Shown here piece after piece: positions 1-12,960 of a stretch of DNA of 64,000 nucleotides. A program made the translations under genes and the position numbers. The DNA comes from Arcuatula senhousia (taxonomy: Eukaryota > Mollusca > Bivalvia > Mytilida > Mytilidae): NCBI GenBank assembly GCA_963971305.1, contig OZ020304.1:4402001-4466000 (forward strand), read 5' to 3'. The notes below the pieces were generated by a model, which saw nothing but the letters and a program-made list of their open reading frames with translations, did no database searches and was not told where the DNA came from. Every line of letters starts with the position of its first letter. Within the stretch, counting starts at the first letter, position 1.

Positions 1-898
1 TCATCTACTGTCTATACAATGTATTTAAAACACGTTTGTGCTGTGCAAATGCTCTGTTATGGCCCTGTCACACTGTTAGTTACGTGTGTGAACGAACCCA
101 AAACGTCAGACTAATCTTAATTAAAAATGCACTTATTCATAACCTATCTAAAGCGCGTGACACATTTCCTAAACGTTAAGGTAGAGCGTGGCACTTGGGT
201 CCAAAATTAATTTGTCAATAGATTTTCTTCAAAATTGGCATAAATGTCCAAAATGATGTACTCTTTCATTATTTGATTCAAAATTCGTGGGTTTCTTCCC
301 TACTTTTCGGGTTATATCAAGTGAAAGTATCAATAATTTACTATGAATTATATAGGAAAAGTCATAAAAACACACAACAAAGTTCCGTTACTTTTTTTCC
401 TGTCAATAGATTTCCCTCATTTTTTGATATTTTATAGATCTTGCAACAATTCATCATTTAAAATCAATTAAAAGTGGGGTTTCTTCCCTTGATTTTTATG
501 GACACGCAAAGATAAGAGCCAAAAATGATGATTTTTTATGATTTTTGCCATATTACCTCCCTTGACTATACTTTAGCTAAGAATTTATACTACCTTTAGA
601 AAACAAATTTTAATCATATTGATGAAATGTGCCTAAACTAGGTATAAAGATTCTAAAAACACAAAAATCTCAAAATATTTTTCAAATTTCATTTTAATTT
701 GAGCAAGTCACATGACCACTGTCCTTCTCCACCTTGAATAATGTGTGCATACCCCTAACATGTCTATCAACAGCAATTACGCGTTGTTGGCCTTGTTCAA
801 TAGTGATTTGTAAATATACTTTTTTTCTTCATGTTTTATTTTTCTTCTATTTACATGTAAATAGAATCCAGCAAGAGTCACATTAACCTTATTCTCTC
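1..898. other. AT-rich non-coding DNA, no gene seen
   Basis: AT-rich sequence with no open frame longer than background and no recognisable repeat. It ends at the TTAA that flanks the first MITE. Confidence 0.5.
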
Positions 899-902
899 TT
901 AA

Positions 903-1571
903 AGGCATATTGTCTACGGCAAACTCATTTTTTTACCCCTCAATTTTTTGGTGTCAATTAGACCGAAATGCAATAAAATGAATATTGAAAAACAAATTTG
1001 CTACAAATTTTGCCTCAAAAGTAGTTTATTTTGATCAAAATGGCTCGACAATATTGATTGATATTTTATTTACCTGCACTACGTCACATTGACACAGATT
1101 TAGACTGAGTAGTTTTAACACGGACACTAAGCGGAATCTCGAGTTTTGTCCCCGAATACATTGATATGTTGAAAAAATACCGATATTTTTCGTGTTTACC
1201 TTTTAAATAACATTCAAAAATTAATACAGGCAATAATTGTCAGTTTTATTCATTAAGTAGCTCTAATATTCGGTTGCCGTTTAAATTTTCTTCCGAGCTA
1301 AAACTTCGAGAAACAGATTATGCACCACGTGCAAGAACTATTGAAGTTTTCAATCAAAGAAAGTATAGTGCGCATGCTTACAGCTCATCTACATCTCATG
1401 AATATGAATTTTTGTAAAGCTTTACAAATATTATTTATTTTTCAATTTTTGAAGTAATAAAGAACCCTAGTGGTATTTTGAAAGTTTGTATCTTTCTAAA
1501 TAAACAAAACGAATAGTCTGACGACAATTTTTTGGTTTTACAAAAAAAAAATTTTCGTAGACAATATGCCT
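903..1571 (+). mobile_element. TTAA-flanked MITE, copy 1
   Basis: A 669-bp element whose ends are inverted repeats beginning AGGCATATTGTCTACG. It is flanked on both sides by TTAA (899-902 and 1572-1575). It has no coding capacity. A near-identical copy in opposite orientation lies at 3801-4471. TTAA target duplication is the hallmark of piggyBac-superfamily transposition, so this is probably a non-autonomous piggyBac-type MITE. The family name is inferred from the TTAA only; the usual CCC terminal bases are not present. Confidence 0.8.
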
Positions 1572-2162
1572 TTAAAAACTTCACATTTGCTTATTCAAAG
1601 GCAGATTAATAATTCTTTTCTCTTTTTTTGTTATCTGGAGGAGACTTGTCTTTTCATCGGTTCAAAAAACAAAAAAAAAAACAAAAAACAAAAACACAGT
1701 TATAAAGAAAAAAAATTAGTATACAGACAATACTAGAAAAAAGGAAAAGACTTTGGTTCTTAGAATTAAATACCGTCACATTACTCAATGCATACCCAGA
1801 AATACTTTAGTTTTCCGTTTTTATCGACGCCCACTCTGGTAATTTCACCAAAGGTTTGTTTTTCTTGAAAACTTTATTCTGAAACAATTTCTATCAAGCT
1901 TTCAAGTCAACTATATCCTGTTTCAGAGCCACCCTTTCGTAAGTTATCATGATATTGAAATCAGAAATTTATAAATTTAGAGTCTCTCCTGGAAAAAAGC
2001 CAATAGATTCCTTTAGGAAAAAAGTCTTAAAAATATACAAAATCCGGTTAAAAGACGATTAGGCCAAGTCCCCTGTTTGGTCTAAGAGCCCCTTCTTAGA
2101 TGTGTTTGCCGTGACCACTACTGACGGTGCAATAGGCCCTCAGTATAAGACTCAAGTTACAG

Positions 2163-2350
2163 TGACTCAACAGTTGTCCCACAGAATTCCGACCAGTACC
2201 TCCCCGTGGAGGAAGACGGGCCCTGCATCCATCGATAACAAAGGTTACTCTGGAGCAGCTAACACTGGCGGTGGTGTGTCATGGGCTGGACCTTTATAGG
2301 TAATAGTCGCTGCAGAGACTCTTTAGCCTATAGTCACGACTATAAAAACC
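2163..2350 (+). repeat. Dispersed repeat, also at 16866-17056 (inverted)
   Basis: The stretch with GGAGCAGCTAACACTGG and ATAGTCACGACTATAAAAAC recurs as its reverse complement at 16866-17056, in the intron of CARD gene A. It contains a short palindrome (TATAGTCACGACTATA). No coding sense was recognised. Confidence 0.7.
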
Positions 2351-2413
2351 CATCAGTCAGACTCAACAGTTATGGTGCCTATTCAGCACATTCAATATTG
2401 ACACCTACACTGG

Positions 2414-2680
2414 TACTTTGTATTAAACCATTTTTTTTGTGCATAATTCAATTCGCAGGAATTGGAAGCTTTATTGTGAAAACATGTTTTATCAAGCTAC
2501 CGAGTTTACCAAAGAATATATCCTGTTTCAGGCCTACCCCTCCATTTGTATTAATTCAAAGTTTTTGTGCATAATTCAATTCGTAGAAAATGGAAGCTTT
2601 ATTGTGAAAACATGTTTTATCAAGCTACAGAGTTCTCCAAAGAATATATCCTGTTTCAGGCCTACCCCTCCATTAGTTAT
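2414..2680 (+). repeat. Two-copy tandem repeat (~130 bp)
   Basis: Two head-to-tail copies carry TTGTGCATAATTCAATTCG, GAAAACATGTTTTATCAAGC and ATATCCTGTTTCAGGCC. A diverged relative of the last part lies near 1860-1940. Overlapping open frames here are produced by the repeat and are not a gene. Confidence 0.7.
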
Positions 2681-3800
2681 CATTAAAATACAATATCTTA
2701 AAATTCATGCTATTAATTTTAATACCATTTAATCTTAATTACGTGTAATAAAAATTTAAGATTGAATACTGTCATTGAGAATGTAACGTTTAGAAATTAT
2801 GTCCACCCATGCATGGTGATATATAAGAGTATTATACAGTTTTGAAAAAGGATTTAGTGTATTAAATACAAAACATTGTATCATCATTGTAAACCAGACC
2901 TTGGAGATCGATATTGAAGCCAAGGAAAATAAAAATCTGAAAATTGACATCGATGAACATTGATTCAGTGCAGGTCGGATGTTGATTCCAGTGCTTAGGA
3001 CTATTGGTTAATCCGTTCTGGTAAGATTTTGATCTATTTGTTAATCTTTGTTCAGCATACAAAGTTAAATTAGGATAACAAATGCAAATTTTATAATTGA
3101 CAGTAAAGGATCGAGACTTTCTTCTGTGGGTTTGTGTGTTTGTTATACTATTTGCTACCGTGTACAAAGACTGTGTAATGGACATCTTTTTAAGTGTTCC
3201 CACGTATCAGGTTATCTCAAACATTTGAGCTGCAGATGCAACAAATATAAACTTGCAGCCAAAAATTCTAAAAGACTGAAGCCCTAATGTTGTTCTACTT
3301 CCAAGCATGGGCTAGTTTTTAATTTGACACATTGTTTGATATACATGTATCTTTGTTTGCTTTATACTTTGCTCTTCATATTCTATACAAATAACTTTTG
3401 GCCTTAACGTCGGTGATGAGTGTCGAATAGACTCAAGTTATTCGCCAGGAACTTTCCCTCATCGAATATTTTCGCTTGAAGCTCGAGACTTGATGTCGCT
3501 TAAAATTATTTTTTCTTCAATAATGAGTGAGTTCATTAAATATTTGTATGGAGAATGCAAATGAATGTCAGAAATAGAACAAAAACTTTAGCCGCTTTGA
3601 AAGATTATGGTCTGAAAAATAATTTATTTTATTATAGAACGGGCATTTAGACAGGGTTTAGCTTTAACTGCCTTTACTATTCTAAAAACAATATTCAGAA
3701 TTCGAAAATCGATTGAATTCTAATTGTAATCTTTCATCTTTGAAAACAATATTTTTCTGTTGAATTACATTGATTTTTACCACCAACTATATAACCTTAA

Positions 3801-4471
3801 AGGCATATTGTCTACGAAAATTTTTTTTTTTGTAAAACCAAAAAATTGTCGTCAGACTATTCGTTTTGTTTATTTAGAAAGATACAAACTTTCAAAATAC
3901 CACTAGGGTTCTTTATTACTTCAAAAATTGAAAAATAAATAATATTTGTAAAGCTTTACAAAAATTCATATTCATGAGATGTAGATGAGCTGTAAGCATG
4001 CGCACTATACTTTCTTTGATTGAAAACTTCAATAGTTCTTGCACGTGGTGCATAATCTGTTTCTCGAAGTTTTAGCTCGGAAGAAAATTTAAACGGCAAC
4101 CGAATATTAGAGCTACTTAATGAATAAAACTGACAATTATTGCCTGTATTAATTTTTGAATGTTATTTAAAAGGTAAACACGAAAAATATCGGTATTTTT
4201 TCAACATATCAATGTATTCGGGGACAAAACTCGAGATTCCGCTTAGTGTCCGTGTTAAAACTACTCAGTCTAAATCTGTGTCAATGTGACGTAGTGCAGG
4301 TAAATAAAATATCAATCAATATTGTCGAGCCATTTTGATCAAAATAAACTACTTTTGAGGCAAAATTTGTAGCAAATTTGTTTTTCAATATTCATTTTAT
4401 TGCATTTCGGTCTAATTGACACCAAAAAATTGAGGGGTAAAAAAAATGAGTTTGCCGTAGACAATATGCCT
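3801..4471 (-). mobile_element. TTAA-flanked MITE, copy 2 (inverted)
   Basis: A 671-bp reverse-complement copy of the element at 903-1571, flanked by TTAA at 3797-3800 and 4472-4475. The two copies are nearly identical, so both insertions are recent or have been homogenised. Confidence 0.8.
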
Positions 4472-4475
4472 TTAA

Positions 4476-7400
4476 TTGAATATAAAACCAATATTCTCGG
4501 TGACATTTTAGGTATTTTTATCTGCAGAATTAAATGCTACAACGATATTTCATATAATCATATTTCAATTCAAAAATAGGAATATCAACTATTATGCAAT
4601 TTAATTTTCGATCTTCACAAATATAGTGCAATATGAAGTCCTTTCCAAACACGAGCTGCCGTCCACAAGAAAGATTGACTACCATACCACCACCTTTATT
4701 TTAGAACCGACAAAAGCTTTCAGTCAGTTACACAAATTTACCGAACGGAAGCTGTTATATCTAGCCGGAACTTGTACTCGGTGTAGATAGATAGATAGAT
4801 AGATACTAAGATTTTGATAAAATGTACGTGTTGGTTTCGTTTGTACATGGCTTTTTGTTCTTGGACTTGTTATTGGATTTTTTAAGTTGCAAACTAATGG
4901 AAACTAATGAGTTTTTTTTTCACTTCATTAGAAAACACCCAAATTATCAATAGAAAATAATGAGATTAAAATTAAAAAAAATATTAAGTTTTAAAAGTGC
5001 GTGTTTTGATGATTTTATTTACATAAACTATGTTTGATATCTTGAAAAAAAAGTTAAAGAAATTAAACCGCTCATACATGTATATCTATATACTGAAGAC
5101 ACAGAAAGAAGACTGCTTATCAAAATAATAAATCAGAGTCTATAATTCAAGGACTTCATGTCTTTACCGACCAAGTCCAAAGGCCGTCTAACAATTTAAA
5201 AACAAAAAAAAAAATCGCAACGAGTTTAATATGCTTGTGTTCATAGACTTTAAAATGGTATCTATAAAGACATCTTAAGTAGCTTATTTGAATAAAATCT
5301 CGATCTTTCAATACATTATTTGTAAAAAGCATTGACATAGAATAAATTGTACCTATAATTCAAGTATTTGTTGAGGCTTACAAGGGTTTTCGCATGTTAC
5401 TTATGTAAATAAAATTTTAAATTGCCGAAACTTTATATTCACAAAGAATTCCGCTGAAGATCAATAAATCGAACTTATTCTTTAAAATTTTTCAAAGCAA
5501 TTTTTAATAGACTAAAATTCTTGTTTACATCCGAAAACAAACAGTTTTCAATTATTCTTTCTTTCTTGCCCTTTTGAAATCTTTTGGAAACTAACATGAG
5601 TTTTTCAATGCCCCATACTTACAACATATACAATTTAAGCCGGTAATTTTCCGATTTAAACCGTGAATGGCCCCTGGTTTAATTAGATACTTTGATAATT
5701 TGACGATTATCTGTATTTAAATGGAAGATGATAGGTTTTTGAAGACCCATCGAAGTAACACCTTGTGTTTTTGGATACACTGTTAACTTGCGAGACTATA
5801 CACCACTGTAATATTCCGAAAGTGAGAAAGTCATTCTAAACATGGGGGTATGTATTTTTACAATATCTTCAAAAAGTTTCATGCTAACAAACTAGAATTC
5901 TAGAAGTTCTTGTAGCAATTTTTTATATAGACCCATACAATAATATTCCAAGTATTTATGGGTGGCTTGAGAAGATGCTAAAAATATTTAGAAATGATAC
6001 TTTACATTGAAGTATTTTGTTGCAGGACATAAAAAATTGTATTGAGACAGCATAACAACAAAGAGACTTAACAAATTTTGTCATGTTCCATCGCAAAAAT
6101 AACTTTTCCGAGACATTGACAGAACAATTACAAACTTCGAGAGGCATATCTAAAGAAAATCTAGAGAGAAGAAAAATTAAGTTCTCTGGCTTTGAGTACG
6201 CTCTGCTTTACAAGTTGATCTGAATTAAAGACAGAAAGATTAAAATCCAGAATCAACATGTTAAAAGTATACGGAAATTTAGAGAAAGTCTATCTTTGGT
6301 CAACTTTTATCCACAAAATAATAAGATGTTCACAGTCCTTCCTCATGTTTCTTAAGAAGTCAAAATCAAGGTGACAATCGTGGTCATAAATCTCTTCATA
6401 ATGCAATATTGTATCGACTTAAAGCCATATAAATATTCAATATTCAAGGATTTCCTTTAAAGTACTGTATTAATGTGTTAAGTTTCGGACTCTTAATAGG
6501 TAATATTTCATCTCTATACAAACATGTCTAAAACCTTGATCAAGGGAACACCGTCCTTCATCATGTCTGTGTGGTACAAACAACTTGTCCTATATCAAGG
6601 CATGCTTCTAAAACATACAAGGAAATGTTTCAAAGTTGAGCAAGGCTATGAAGTTGAGTCTTTATTATTTTTGCGAAACATGCATCAGTACTCTATGTAC
6701 TTTCGTTCCATTCTGCCGTTTGTCTGCTTGTACTTCATTTGTCACGTTTTTGTTTTGTCTTATTACATCTCTCAATACTATCTGATTCCTAGTTCTGTAT
6801 TGGTGTTTTAGATTTAGACAGCATCTTCACTAGTCAATTTAGCCCCAAAAGTCTAAAGTTTTCCTAATGTCTTATATGGTCTTTGCAATTCGATCTTCAG
6901 AACAAAATGTATCCTACAATGCCCTTCTTATGATTGGTTTAACGTTTAAAACGAATTCAGTGAGTGAACGAGTTTGTGTTTTACGCCCTAACAACACTGT
7001 CATGACTGTATAGGTTATATAAGGACGATGAACATGAAGAGGATGATGAAATAATCAGAAAGGTGGGATGTATGGGAAACAAAGAAACAGTACATTTGGA
7101 AGACACCACGGAAAGAGTGGGGGAGGGTAGGGGCGGGAAATAGCCTATGTGGTCATGAAGCGTGGCACTCTCCACACAAGTTGACCAACTATGGTCAGTG
7201 GTCAGGCTGTTCGTAATGTATACCTGCGGACGAGGGCTACTCAAAGCGACTTTCCTCAATGGCTGGTTCTAATGTGTCCTAATAAATGTCCAAAACTACC
7301 TTTTCTGGTATTCTTTCTTGATATAAGCACTAGTTGTCCTCTAGACACACATGGCCAAGTCGTGCGTGTTATGTCCAGCTCTACTGATATGGTCTGTGGA

Positions 7401-8200
7401 ATTCTATTGATTTGTTTTCAAACCTTGAAAAAGGCACGATTTACTATTTACAATTTAGTAAACATTCCTAACCCAAGTCCTCATAGGTCCATGTACTTTT
7501 AAAGTTCAGTCTAGAGCAAATTATTTGTGACCATTGGTATTCTGGTCTTTTTTCTTATATATGCTACTTGTATTTAATTTCATGCTCCAACTTGTATGTT
7601 TCAATATCTATGATCCTAGAATTGTAGCATAATTTGTTATATTTTCAATAGATGGCCAAGCTTGTTGCATGATAAAAAAAATATTTAGAACATTGGCATC
7701 ATTTGTCATCATCGGTTTTAAAAGTTTGGAAAATAAGTTTGAATTCTATTTTTGATAGGAAAAAAAGATAATTTATCTGTTATAATTATGTAGAGATTAA
7801 TGTAAAATATATGCACGAATTGTATAATTTTTATATCATGTTGTTTGATTCTAAATATTTTTGTTGTATTTGCATTTGGTTGTTCTTCAAGAGAGCAACC
7901 ATTTGATTATTATGGGGGGTATGGATATTTTCTTTGTCTTGCCTTTTTATTTTCGAAGAAAACCCGACCCGGCCTAGATTTGCGCATTTTTTTTTTATCT
8001 CTAAAGTTAATAAAAATTTCTTAGCCAAAAATACCATCCTGCCATTTTTTAATTCAAAGCACTGCCCTGTCTTTAATTTAATTTTTTTAATTTTTGCCGT
8101 CCTGCCTTTATTATTTCAAATTTCACAATACCTCCCCCCCCCCGATCAAAATCAAATCGTCGCTCCCCTAACAGCTTTTCGGCCTTGGCATCGAAACTGT
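4476..8200. other. Gene-poor AT-rich DNA
   Basis: No convincing exon on either strand. There is a short (GATA)n run near 4787-4804. Short open frames, for example 6524-6811, have no recognisable domain and unremarkable composition. Confidence 0.5.
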
Positions 8201-8210
8201 TAAATTAAAT

Positions 8211-8340
8211 CTTTGATCTTGGGCCAATTGGATTACAACGAGCAGCGACCACTAGTCACATTGAAGGCTGCTGGCGGTTTTCCATTGTGCATTTTACAGA
8301 TTGTGTCGAATGCACCTATTCCACAAATCATTAACTTCAA
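8211..8340 (+). repeat. Dispersed repeat 'R1' copy
   Basis: Fragment of a family seen at least nine times here. Hallmarks are GGCTGCTGGCGGTTTTCCAT and, ~60 bp later, a variant of CACTTATTCCACATCTCATT. Other copies lie at about 15780, 17680, 21515, 26920, 47300, 48390, 54310 and 57130. All are in the plus orientation. No coding potential. Confidence 0.75.
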
Positions 8341-8599
8341 TTTTTACCGAAATTTCATTTCTTGGATAAAAAATGCATTGTGGAAAAATGAGGATGCATT
8401 TGGTTTAGCGAAATATATGTTTCGTGTGAAGTTTGCTCAATTCGTTACTAGAATTTCAAGGTGGTCTAATAAATTGAAACTTTTTTGAGCAAAAAAAAAA
8501 CCCATGCAGGTATACCTCCAAATCAGAATTGAAACCTTGACTTTGCCCTTATGTAAGTATCGTACGAGCAAACCCTTTTCTCATTCACACTTCAAAAGA

Positions 8600-9415
8600 C
8601 CTTTAGGAACCACTTTTTACCGTATAAACACGGCACCCTATAACCACTAAACCCCATGTCCTTAAGGGTTCACTTTATACTGTATAAACACGGCACCCTA
8701 TAACCACTAAACCCCATGTCCTTAAGGGTTCACTTTATACTGTATAAACACGGCACCCTATAACCACTAAACCCCATGTCCTTAAGGGTTCACTTTATAC
8801 TGTATAAACACGGCACCCTATAACCACTAAACCCCATGTCCTTAAGGGTTCACTTTATACTGTATAAACACGGCACCCTATGACCACTAAACCCCATGTC
8901 CTTAAGGGTTCACTTTATACTGTATAAACACGGCACCCTATAACCACTAAACCCCATGTCCTTAAGGGTTCACTTTATACTGTATAAACACGGCACCCTA
9001 TAACCACTAAACCCCATGTCCTTAAGGGTTCACTTTATACTGTATAAACACGGCACCCTATAACCACTAAACCCCATGTCCTTAAGGGTTCACTTTATAC
9101 TGTATAAACACGGCACCCTATAACCACTAGACCCCATGTCCTTAAGGGTTCACTTTATACTGTATAAACACGGCATCCTATAACCACTAAACCCCGTGTC
9201 CTTGAGGGATACCGTATGAACACGGCACCCTATGACCACTAAACCCCGTATCCTTGAAGAACCACTCTATACCGTATAAACATGGCACCCTATGACCACT
9301 AAACCCCGTGTCCTTGAGGGTTCACTTTATACTGTATAAACACGGCACCCTATGACCACTAGACCCCTCTATACTGTATAAACACGGCACCCTATAACCA
9401 CAAAACCCCGTGTCC
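8600..9415 (+). repeat. 60-bp satellite array, about 13-14 units
   Basis: Period of exactly 60 bp. Each unit carries TATACTGTATAAACACGGCA and CCACTAAACCCCATGTCCTT. About nine central units (8641-9180) are identical apart from rare single changes. The right-hand units are diverged and partly deleted. The identical core points to recent expansion or homogenisation. It has no variable spacers and is not CRISPR. Confidence 0.95.
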
Positions 9416-9419
9416 TCGC

Positions 9420-10800
9420 AAATGTCATGTCAGTACATTAATTGTTACAACTTTGAAATGAATATATTTGCAAATAAATTGATTTTCCTCCTTAATAAGA
9501 TAAAATTGATTTGATTGGCTGGTAACTGTTTAAAGATCTTTGGGTTTGATTTTCCGTTGGATAGTTTAGATAAGATAAAAACCCTATATAAATTGATTTG
9601 GTAAACGACTATACTTAGATTTAATTCAAGATAGGAAATAAATGTATGTATAAAAGGTAAGTTATTGTTAATTATACACGATGATATTGTTGCATATACC
9701 TTCTTACATATTTGAAAATAACTTTATTTTTGTGTTGAAGAATACACGAAAAATTTCAATTGCCCGTTTGAATTTCAAAATTGTCATAGCTTTAAGTTTC
9801 TGCCTTCCACAAATGATGTGGATTCCAATTCGGCAGATTCAGTTGGTTTTATTGTACTGTGCTCTTCATATTACATATATGGTGTGGTGTTTGGTATTTT
9901 CATCTCTTGGGTGAGTCTTGAATAGACGCATAACAAAATTTTTGCCAAGAATTGTACTTCTCTTACTGTCATGACTATTTTGGCATTTGCTTTGGTCATG
10001 CAGTTGTACCGTTTGGATCCGTTCAAAGTGTTTACCTTACACAGAACATAGAAAAGAAGTAAAAATGCAGATGGTACATTAAAATGTGCATTTAGCTTCC
10101 AAATCAATGTTTGGTTTTAATCCTCAAAACACGAGCTACCAAACTGGTAATAGAACATGGTTAAATCGTCAGGAAGATTTGTTACTGCTCTGAAAAAGGT
10201 GTTCAACACGAATCTGTCAATAAGATTAATGAAATCGAAATCTTAATCGTATTTAAATGTAGGTAATTTGTTAGATTAGGTGTGTTGTATTGGCAGAAAG
10301 TGTAAGTATTTAACTGGTCTGTTGTCTTAATGGCATATAAAACTATAATCCGGTACAGCAATATTCTATCAGTTTGGCTAGATCAAACATAAGATAGCAT
10401 TTAGAGTACTTTTAAGCAAGAATAAGAGCAGAGGGGATAAATAGTGCGGGAAATCATATGTGGACAAAGGTATCCGCTATTGGATTGAAATGTCTAAGAC
10501 TGTATCAGTAGGTTAACCTTATTTAACAGTCATAAAAACTTAAACCGTTAATTTGTGTACAAGAATAATTTGCAGAGAAGAAAGCTCATTGAACTGATGA
10601 GCATTCCCATAGAGTGCCATATAGTGACTAGCTTGCTGGATCAAATCATCAGATCAAATCCTCTGTTCCTAGACTCTGGAAACAAACTGAGGTCTGATTG
10701 TATTGTTTGGTATTAAACTTAGCTAGGCATTCCCATGTTTATTTATCCAACGGTTTACTTATGCGTGTGCTAAAAGTTAATATGTTTTTATTTTACTTTC
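9420..10800. other. Upstream region of the 10.85-kb gene
   Basis: AT-rich DNA without a recognisable coding exon. The 5'UTR exon of the gene at 10846 should lie in it, because a splice acceptor precedes that coding exon, but no donor could be chosen with confidence. Confidence 0.4.
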
Positions 10801-10845
10801 AGGGTAGAATATTCATAAAGAGTTTTAAATCGTCCATCAGACACC

Positions 10846-12210
10846 ATGGGGAAACGTGCGATTCACGAAGACAAGGAAAACGTTTTCATTGAACAGAAAT
10901 CAGACAGTTCTCAAAAACTCAAAAGACCAAAAGAAACATACTACACGGTTCAAGAATTTGTGCGAGATGACGTTTACCTCTTGAACCGGAAGTCAAAGGT
11001 TGATAAAAATTTGTTAGCAAATAGTCTGTCTGCAAAATTGAGACAGAACGTACCGGCTGAAGTAGCAGTCAATGGTGATTTAATGAATAAACTTAGACGT
11101 GAAAGTCTGAAAGATTTTGTAGAACTGAATAACTTAAACAAGCAATACAGCAGTGAAATGCAAATGGAGACGAACCGCATTGATACACAAAGCCAACAGC
11201 TCATCAGGCGGCAGGAACAGATGCGAAAACAATCCGAATACCTGAAGAAAAACCAGGACAAAATTCGAGCCCAAATTCGAGGAAGATCCGGTCAAACAAG
11301 TTCTAAAGTTTCATCATTACCGACACTGAAGACATCACCGACCGTTTATCTGGGAACTACAACAGGGGAGGATTCTGGACAGTCGGGTGCCAGGGACAGT
11401 ATGTCACGTGGATCCTCTCGGGATTCTGCGAGAAGGAGAAGAGAACTTAAATCAAATTTTCATATGTTTCCTATCGAATATGAAAACGAAGATCCAACGT
11501 TTGTAAAACATTTTAAGCACATGGGTCTTTTTCAGCCCCACAATAAATATCCATCGATTAATGACAAACAGAACCCCGAAAAAAGTATTCTCCGTAAATC
11601 ATATGGCATGCCAGAATACGAGATCCTTACTTTATCAATGAAAGACTCCGACCTTTACAGTGAGGACGGCAGCACGACCAGTAGTAAACAAGAGCAGAAA
11701 TCTCAAAAGAAGAAGGGACTCCGAGTAACTTGGACAGGACTAGATAGAGAAATAGACGATAAATCTACCACCACATTTTATACCTCGCAGTCTCCTACCG
11801 ATAGTGTTTCAGTTAAAAGCTTTAAAAGTGACTCAAATGTTCAACCCGTTACATTCACAAAGGTTGGCAAGAAAAAATTGGAAGGGTTTGGTTTGAAATG
11901 GAAAATGCCTCCACAGGGCTTGCGAGGGTCACACTCCGCCACCATAAGGAACAAACGAATTTCTCATAACTTGAATCCCTGCGCATCTGCGATGGCTAAA
12001 TACGGCACATCTGTTACAAAGCAGAAATGGGCAGTGCCTGCAATGACCTCTAGCACTTCAACCTACGAACTGTATAAAAATTGGTTGGAAAAGTTAGAAC
12101 ATTTAAAAAATCCGAGCGATGAGAAAGGTTATCAGCACAGGTCAAGTCAAAGCATGAACTTTGCAGTGTCCGTCACTGACAGACCTCCGATTTCTACCTT
12201 TACTGCGTAA
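10846..12210 (+). CDS. Uncharacterised 454-residue basic coiled-coil protein
   Basis: An intact single coding exon of 454 residues. I do not recognise the family. A pyrimidine-rich tract ending in CAG at about 10801 lies upstream, so the coding exon is probably spliced to a 5'UTR exon; the ATG follows about 44 bases after that acceptor (context CACCATGG). A polyadenylation signal CAAATAAATG lies about 45 bp past the stop. Residues ~75-145 are rich in Q, R, K and E and look like a short coiled coil. Residues ~150-205 are Ser/Arg/Thr-rich low complexity with a basic RRRREL run. The C-terminal third is basic with conserved-looking W and Y residues. No signal peptide or membrane segment is seen. 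The composition suggests an intracellular structural or regulatory protein, but no function can be assigned. Confidence 0.85.
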   Translation: MGKRAIHEDKENVFIEQKSDSSQKLKRPKETYYTVQEFVRDDVYLLNRKSKVDKNLLANSLSAKLRQNVPAEVAVNGDLMNKLRRESLKDFVELNNLNKQYSSEMQMETNRIDTQSQQLIRRQEQMRKQSEYLKKNQDKIRAQIRGRSGQTSSKVSSLPTLKTSPTVYLGTTTGEDSGQSGARDSMSRGSSRDSARRRRELKSNFHMFPIEYENEDPTFVKHFKHMGLFQPHNKYPSINDKQNPEKSILRKSYGMPEYEILTLSMKDSDLYSEDGSTTSSKQEQKSQKKKGLRVTWTGLDREIDDKSTTTFYTSQSPTDSVSVKSFKSDSNVQPVTFTKVGKKKLEGFGLKWKMPPQGLRGSHSATIRNKRISHNLNPCASAMAKYGTSVTKQKWAVPAMTSSTSTYELYKNWLEKLEHLKNPSDEKGYQHRSSQSMNFAVSVTDRPPISTFTA

Positions 12211-12256
12211 AGGAAACTGTACATAAATATAATGACTGTTTTCTGTATAGATTCAA

Positions 12257-12262
12257 ATAAAT
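12257..12262 (+). terminator. Polyadenylation signal of the 454-residue gene
   Basis: AATAAA-type hexamer about 45 bp past the TAA at 12210. The position is approximate to a few bases. Confidence 0.6.
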
Positions 12263-12734
12263 GTATTTTTATGCAAAGATAAGTAAAAAATGGTTTACAG
12301 TTATCAAACTGCGTCAGATAAAGGTGATAACAAAATTAGCCAACAGGGACGACGCCAGAAGAAAAGAAAAATAAAACATTTACATATCGGAGTAATAAAA
12401 GAACGAAATGGTCCAAACTTTGTACAGGAATGATGGGTATCTCATTATTCTCTATTAAAGTAGGTTTTATGGCGCCAAAATTCCCCGTCATTGAGATCTT
12501 TGTGCACAACAGTAACAGAATAGACGTGGTTGTGCAATACGGTCGGGCGATTGGTGCGATCTCTCAGTACAAAAGATATAGGCAACACAACTGACTATTA
12601 AAATGGTGTAGATTGCTTTTTCTTGTGTGAGATCATCAAAACATGCAAAAGAATTCAATATTAATATTCTATGAAATAAATACAATGAAAAGGCTATAGT
12701 TCTAGATATGCCAACTAATACAAATTACCAAATG

Positions 12735-12960
12735 GGTAACATGCAACGGGAACTCAAGTCGTAACGAGAGTGAACTCGGGTGCTCTGGAAGGTTAAGCAG
12801 TTCCTGTTTGTTGCAACATCGCTTTGTTTAGTGAAGGTCGAGTCAGCGTGTCGAAATCCGGTAAAGGAGGACAAAACAAAAACCTATAAGAACTAACATA
12901 AAACAAGAGTAAGCGCAAGTGCTCCGGAACGGTAAACAGTTCTGGTTTGTTGCAATATAC
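12735..12960 (+). repeat. Dispersed repeat with internal partial duplication
   Basis: The segment with GAACTCAAGT, GTGCTC(T/C)GGAA and CAGTTC(C)TGTTTGTTGC occurs twice in this interval. Relatives lie inverted at about 14870-14940 and direct at about 20805-20870. No coding sense was seen. Confidence 0.55.

Noticed and set aside
6524..6811. 95-residue hydrophobic frame
   Set aside because: No splice context, neighbours or recognisable family; length expected by chance in AT-rich DNA.
8600..9415. CRISPR-like regular array
   Set aside because: Whole 60-bp units repeat with no variable spacers; the DNA is animal.
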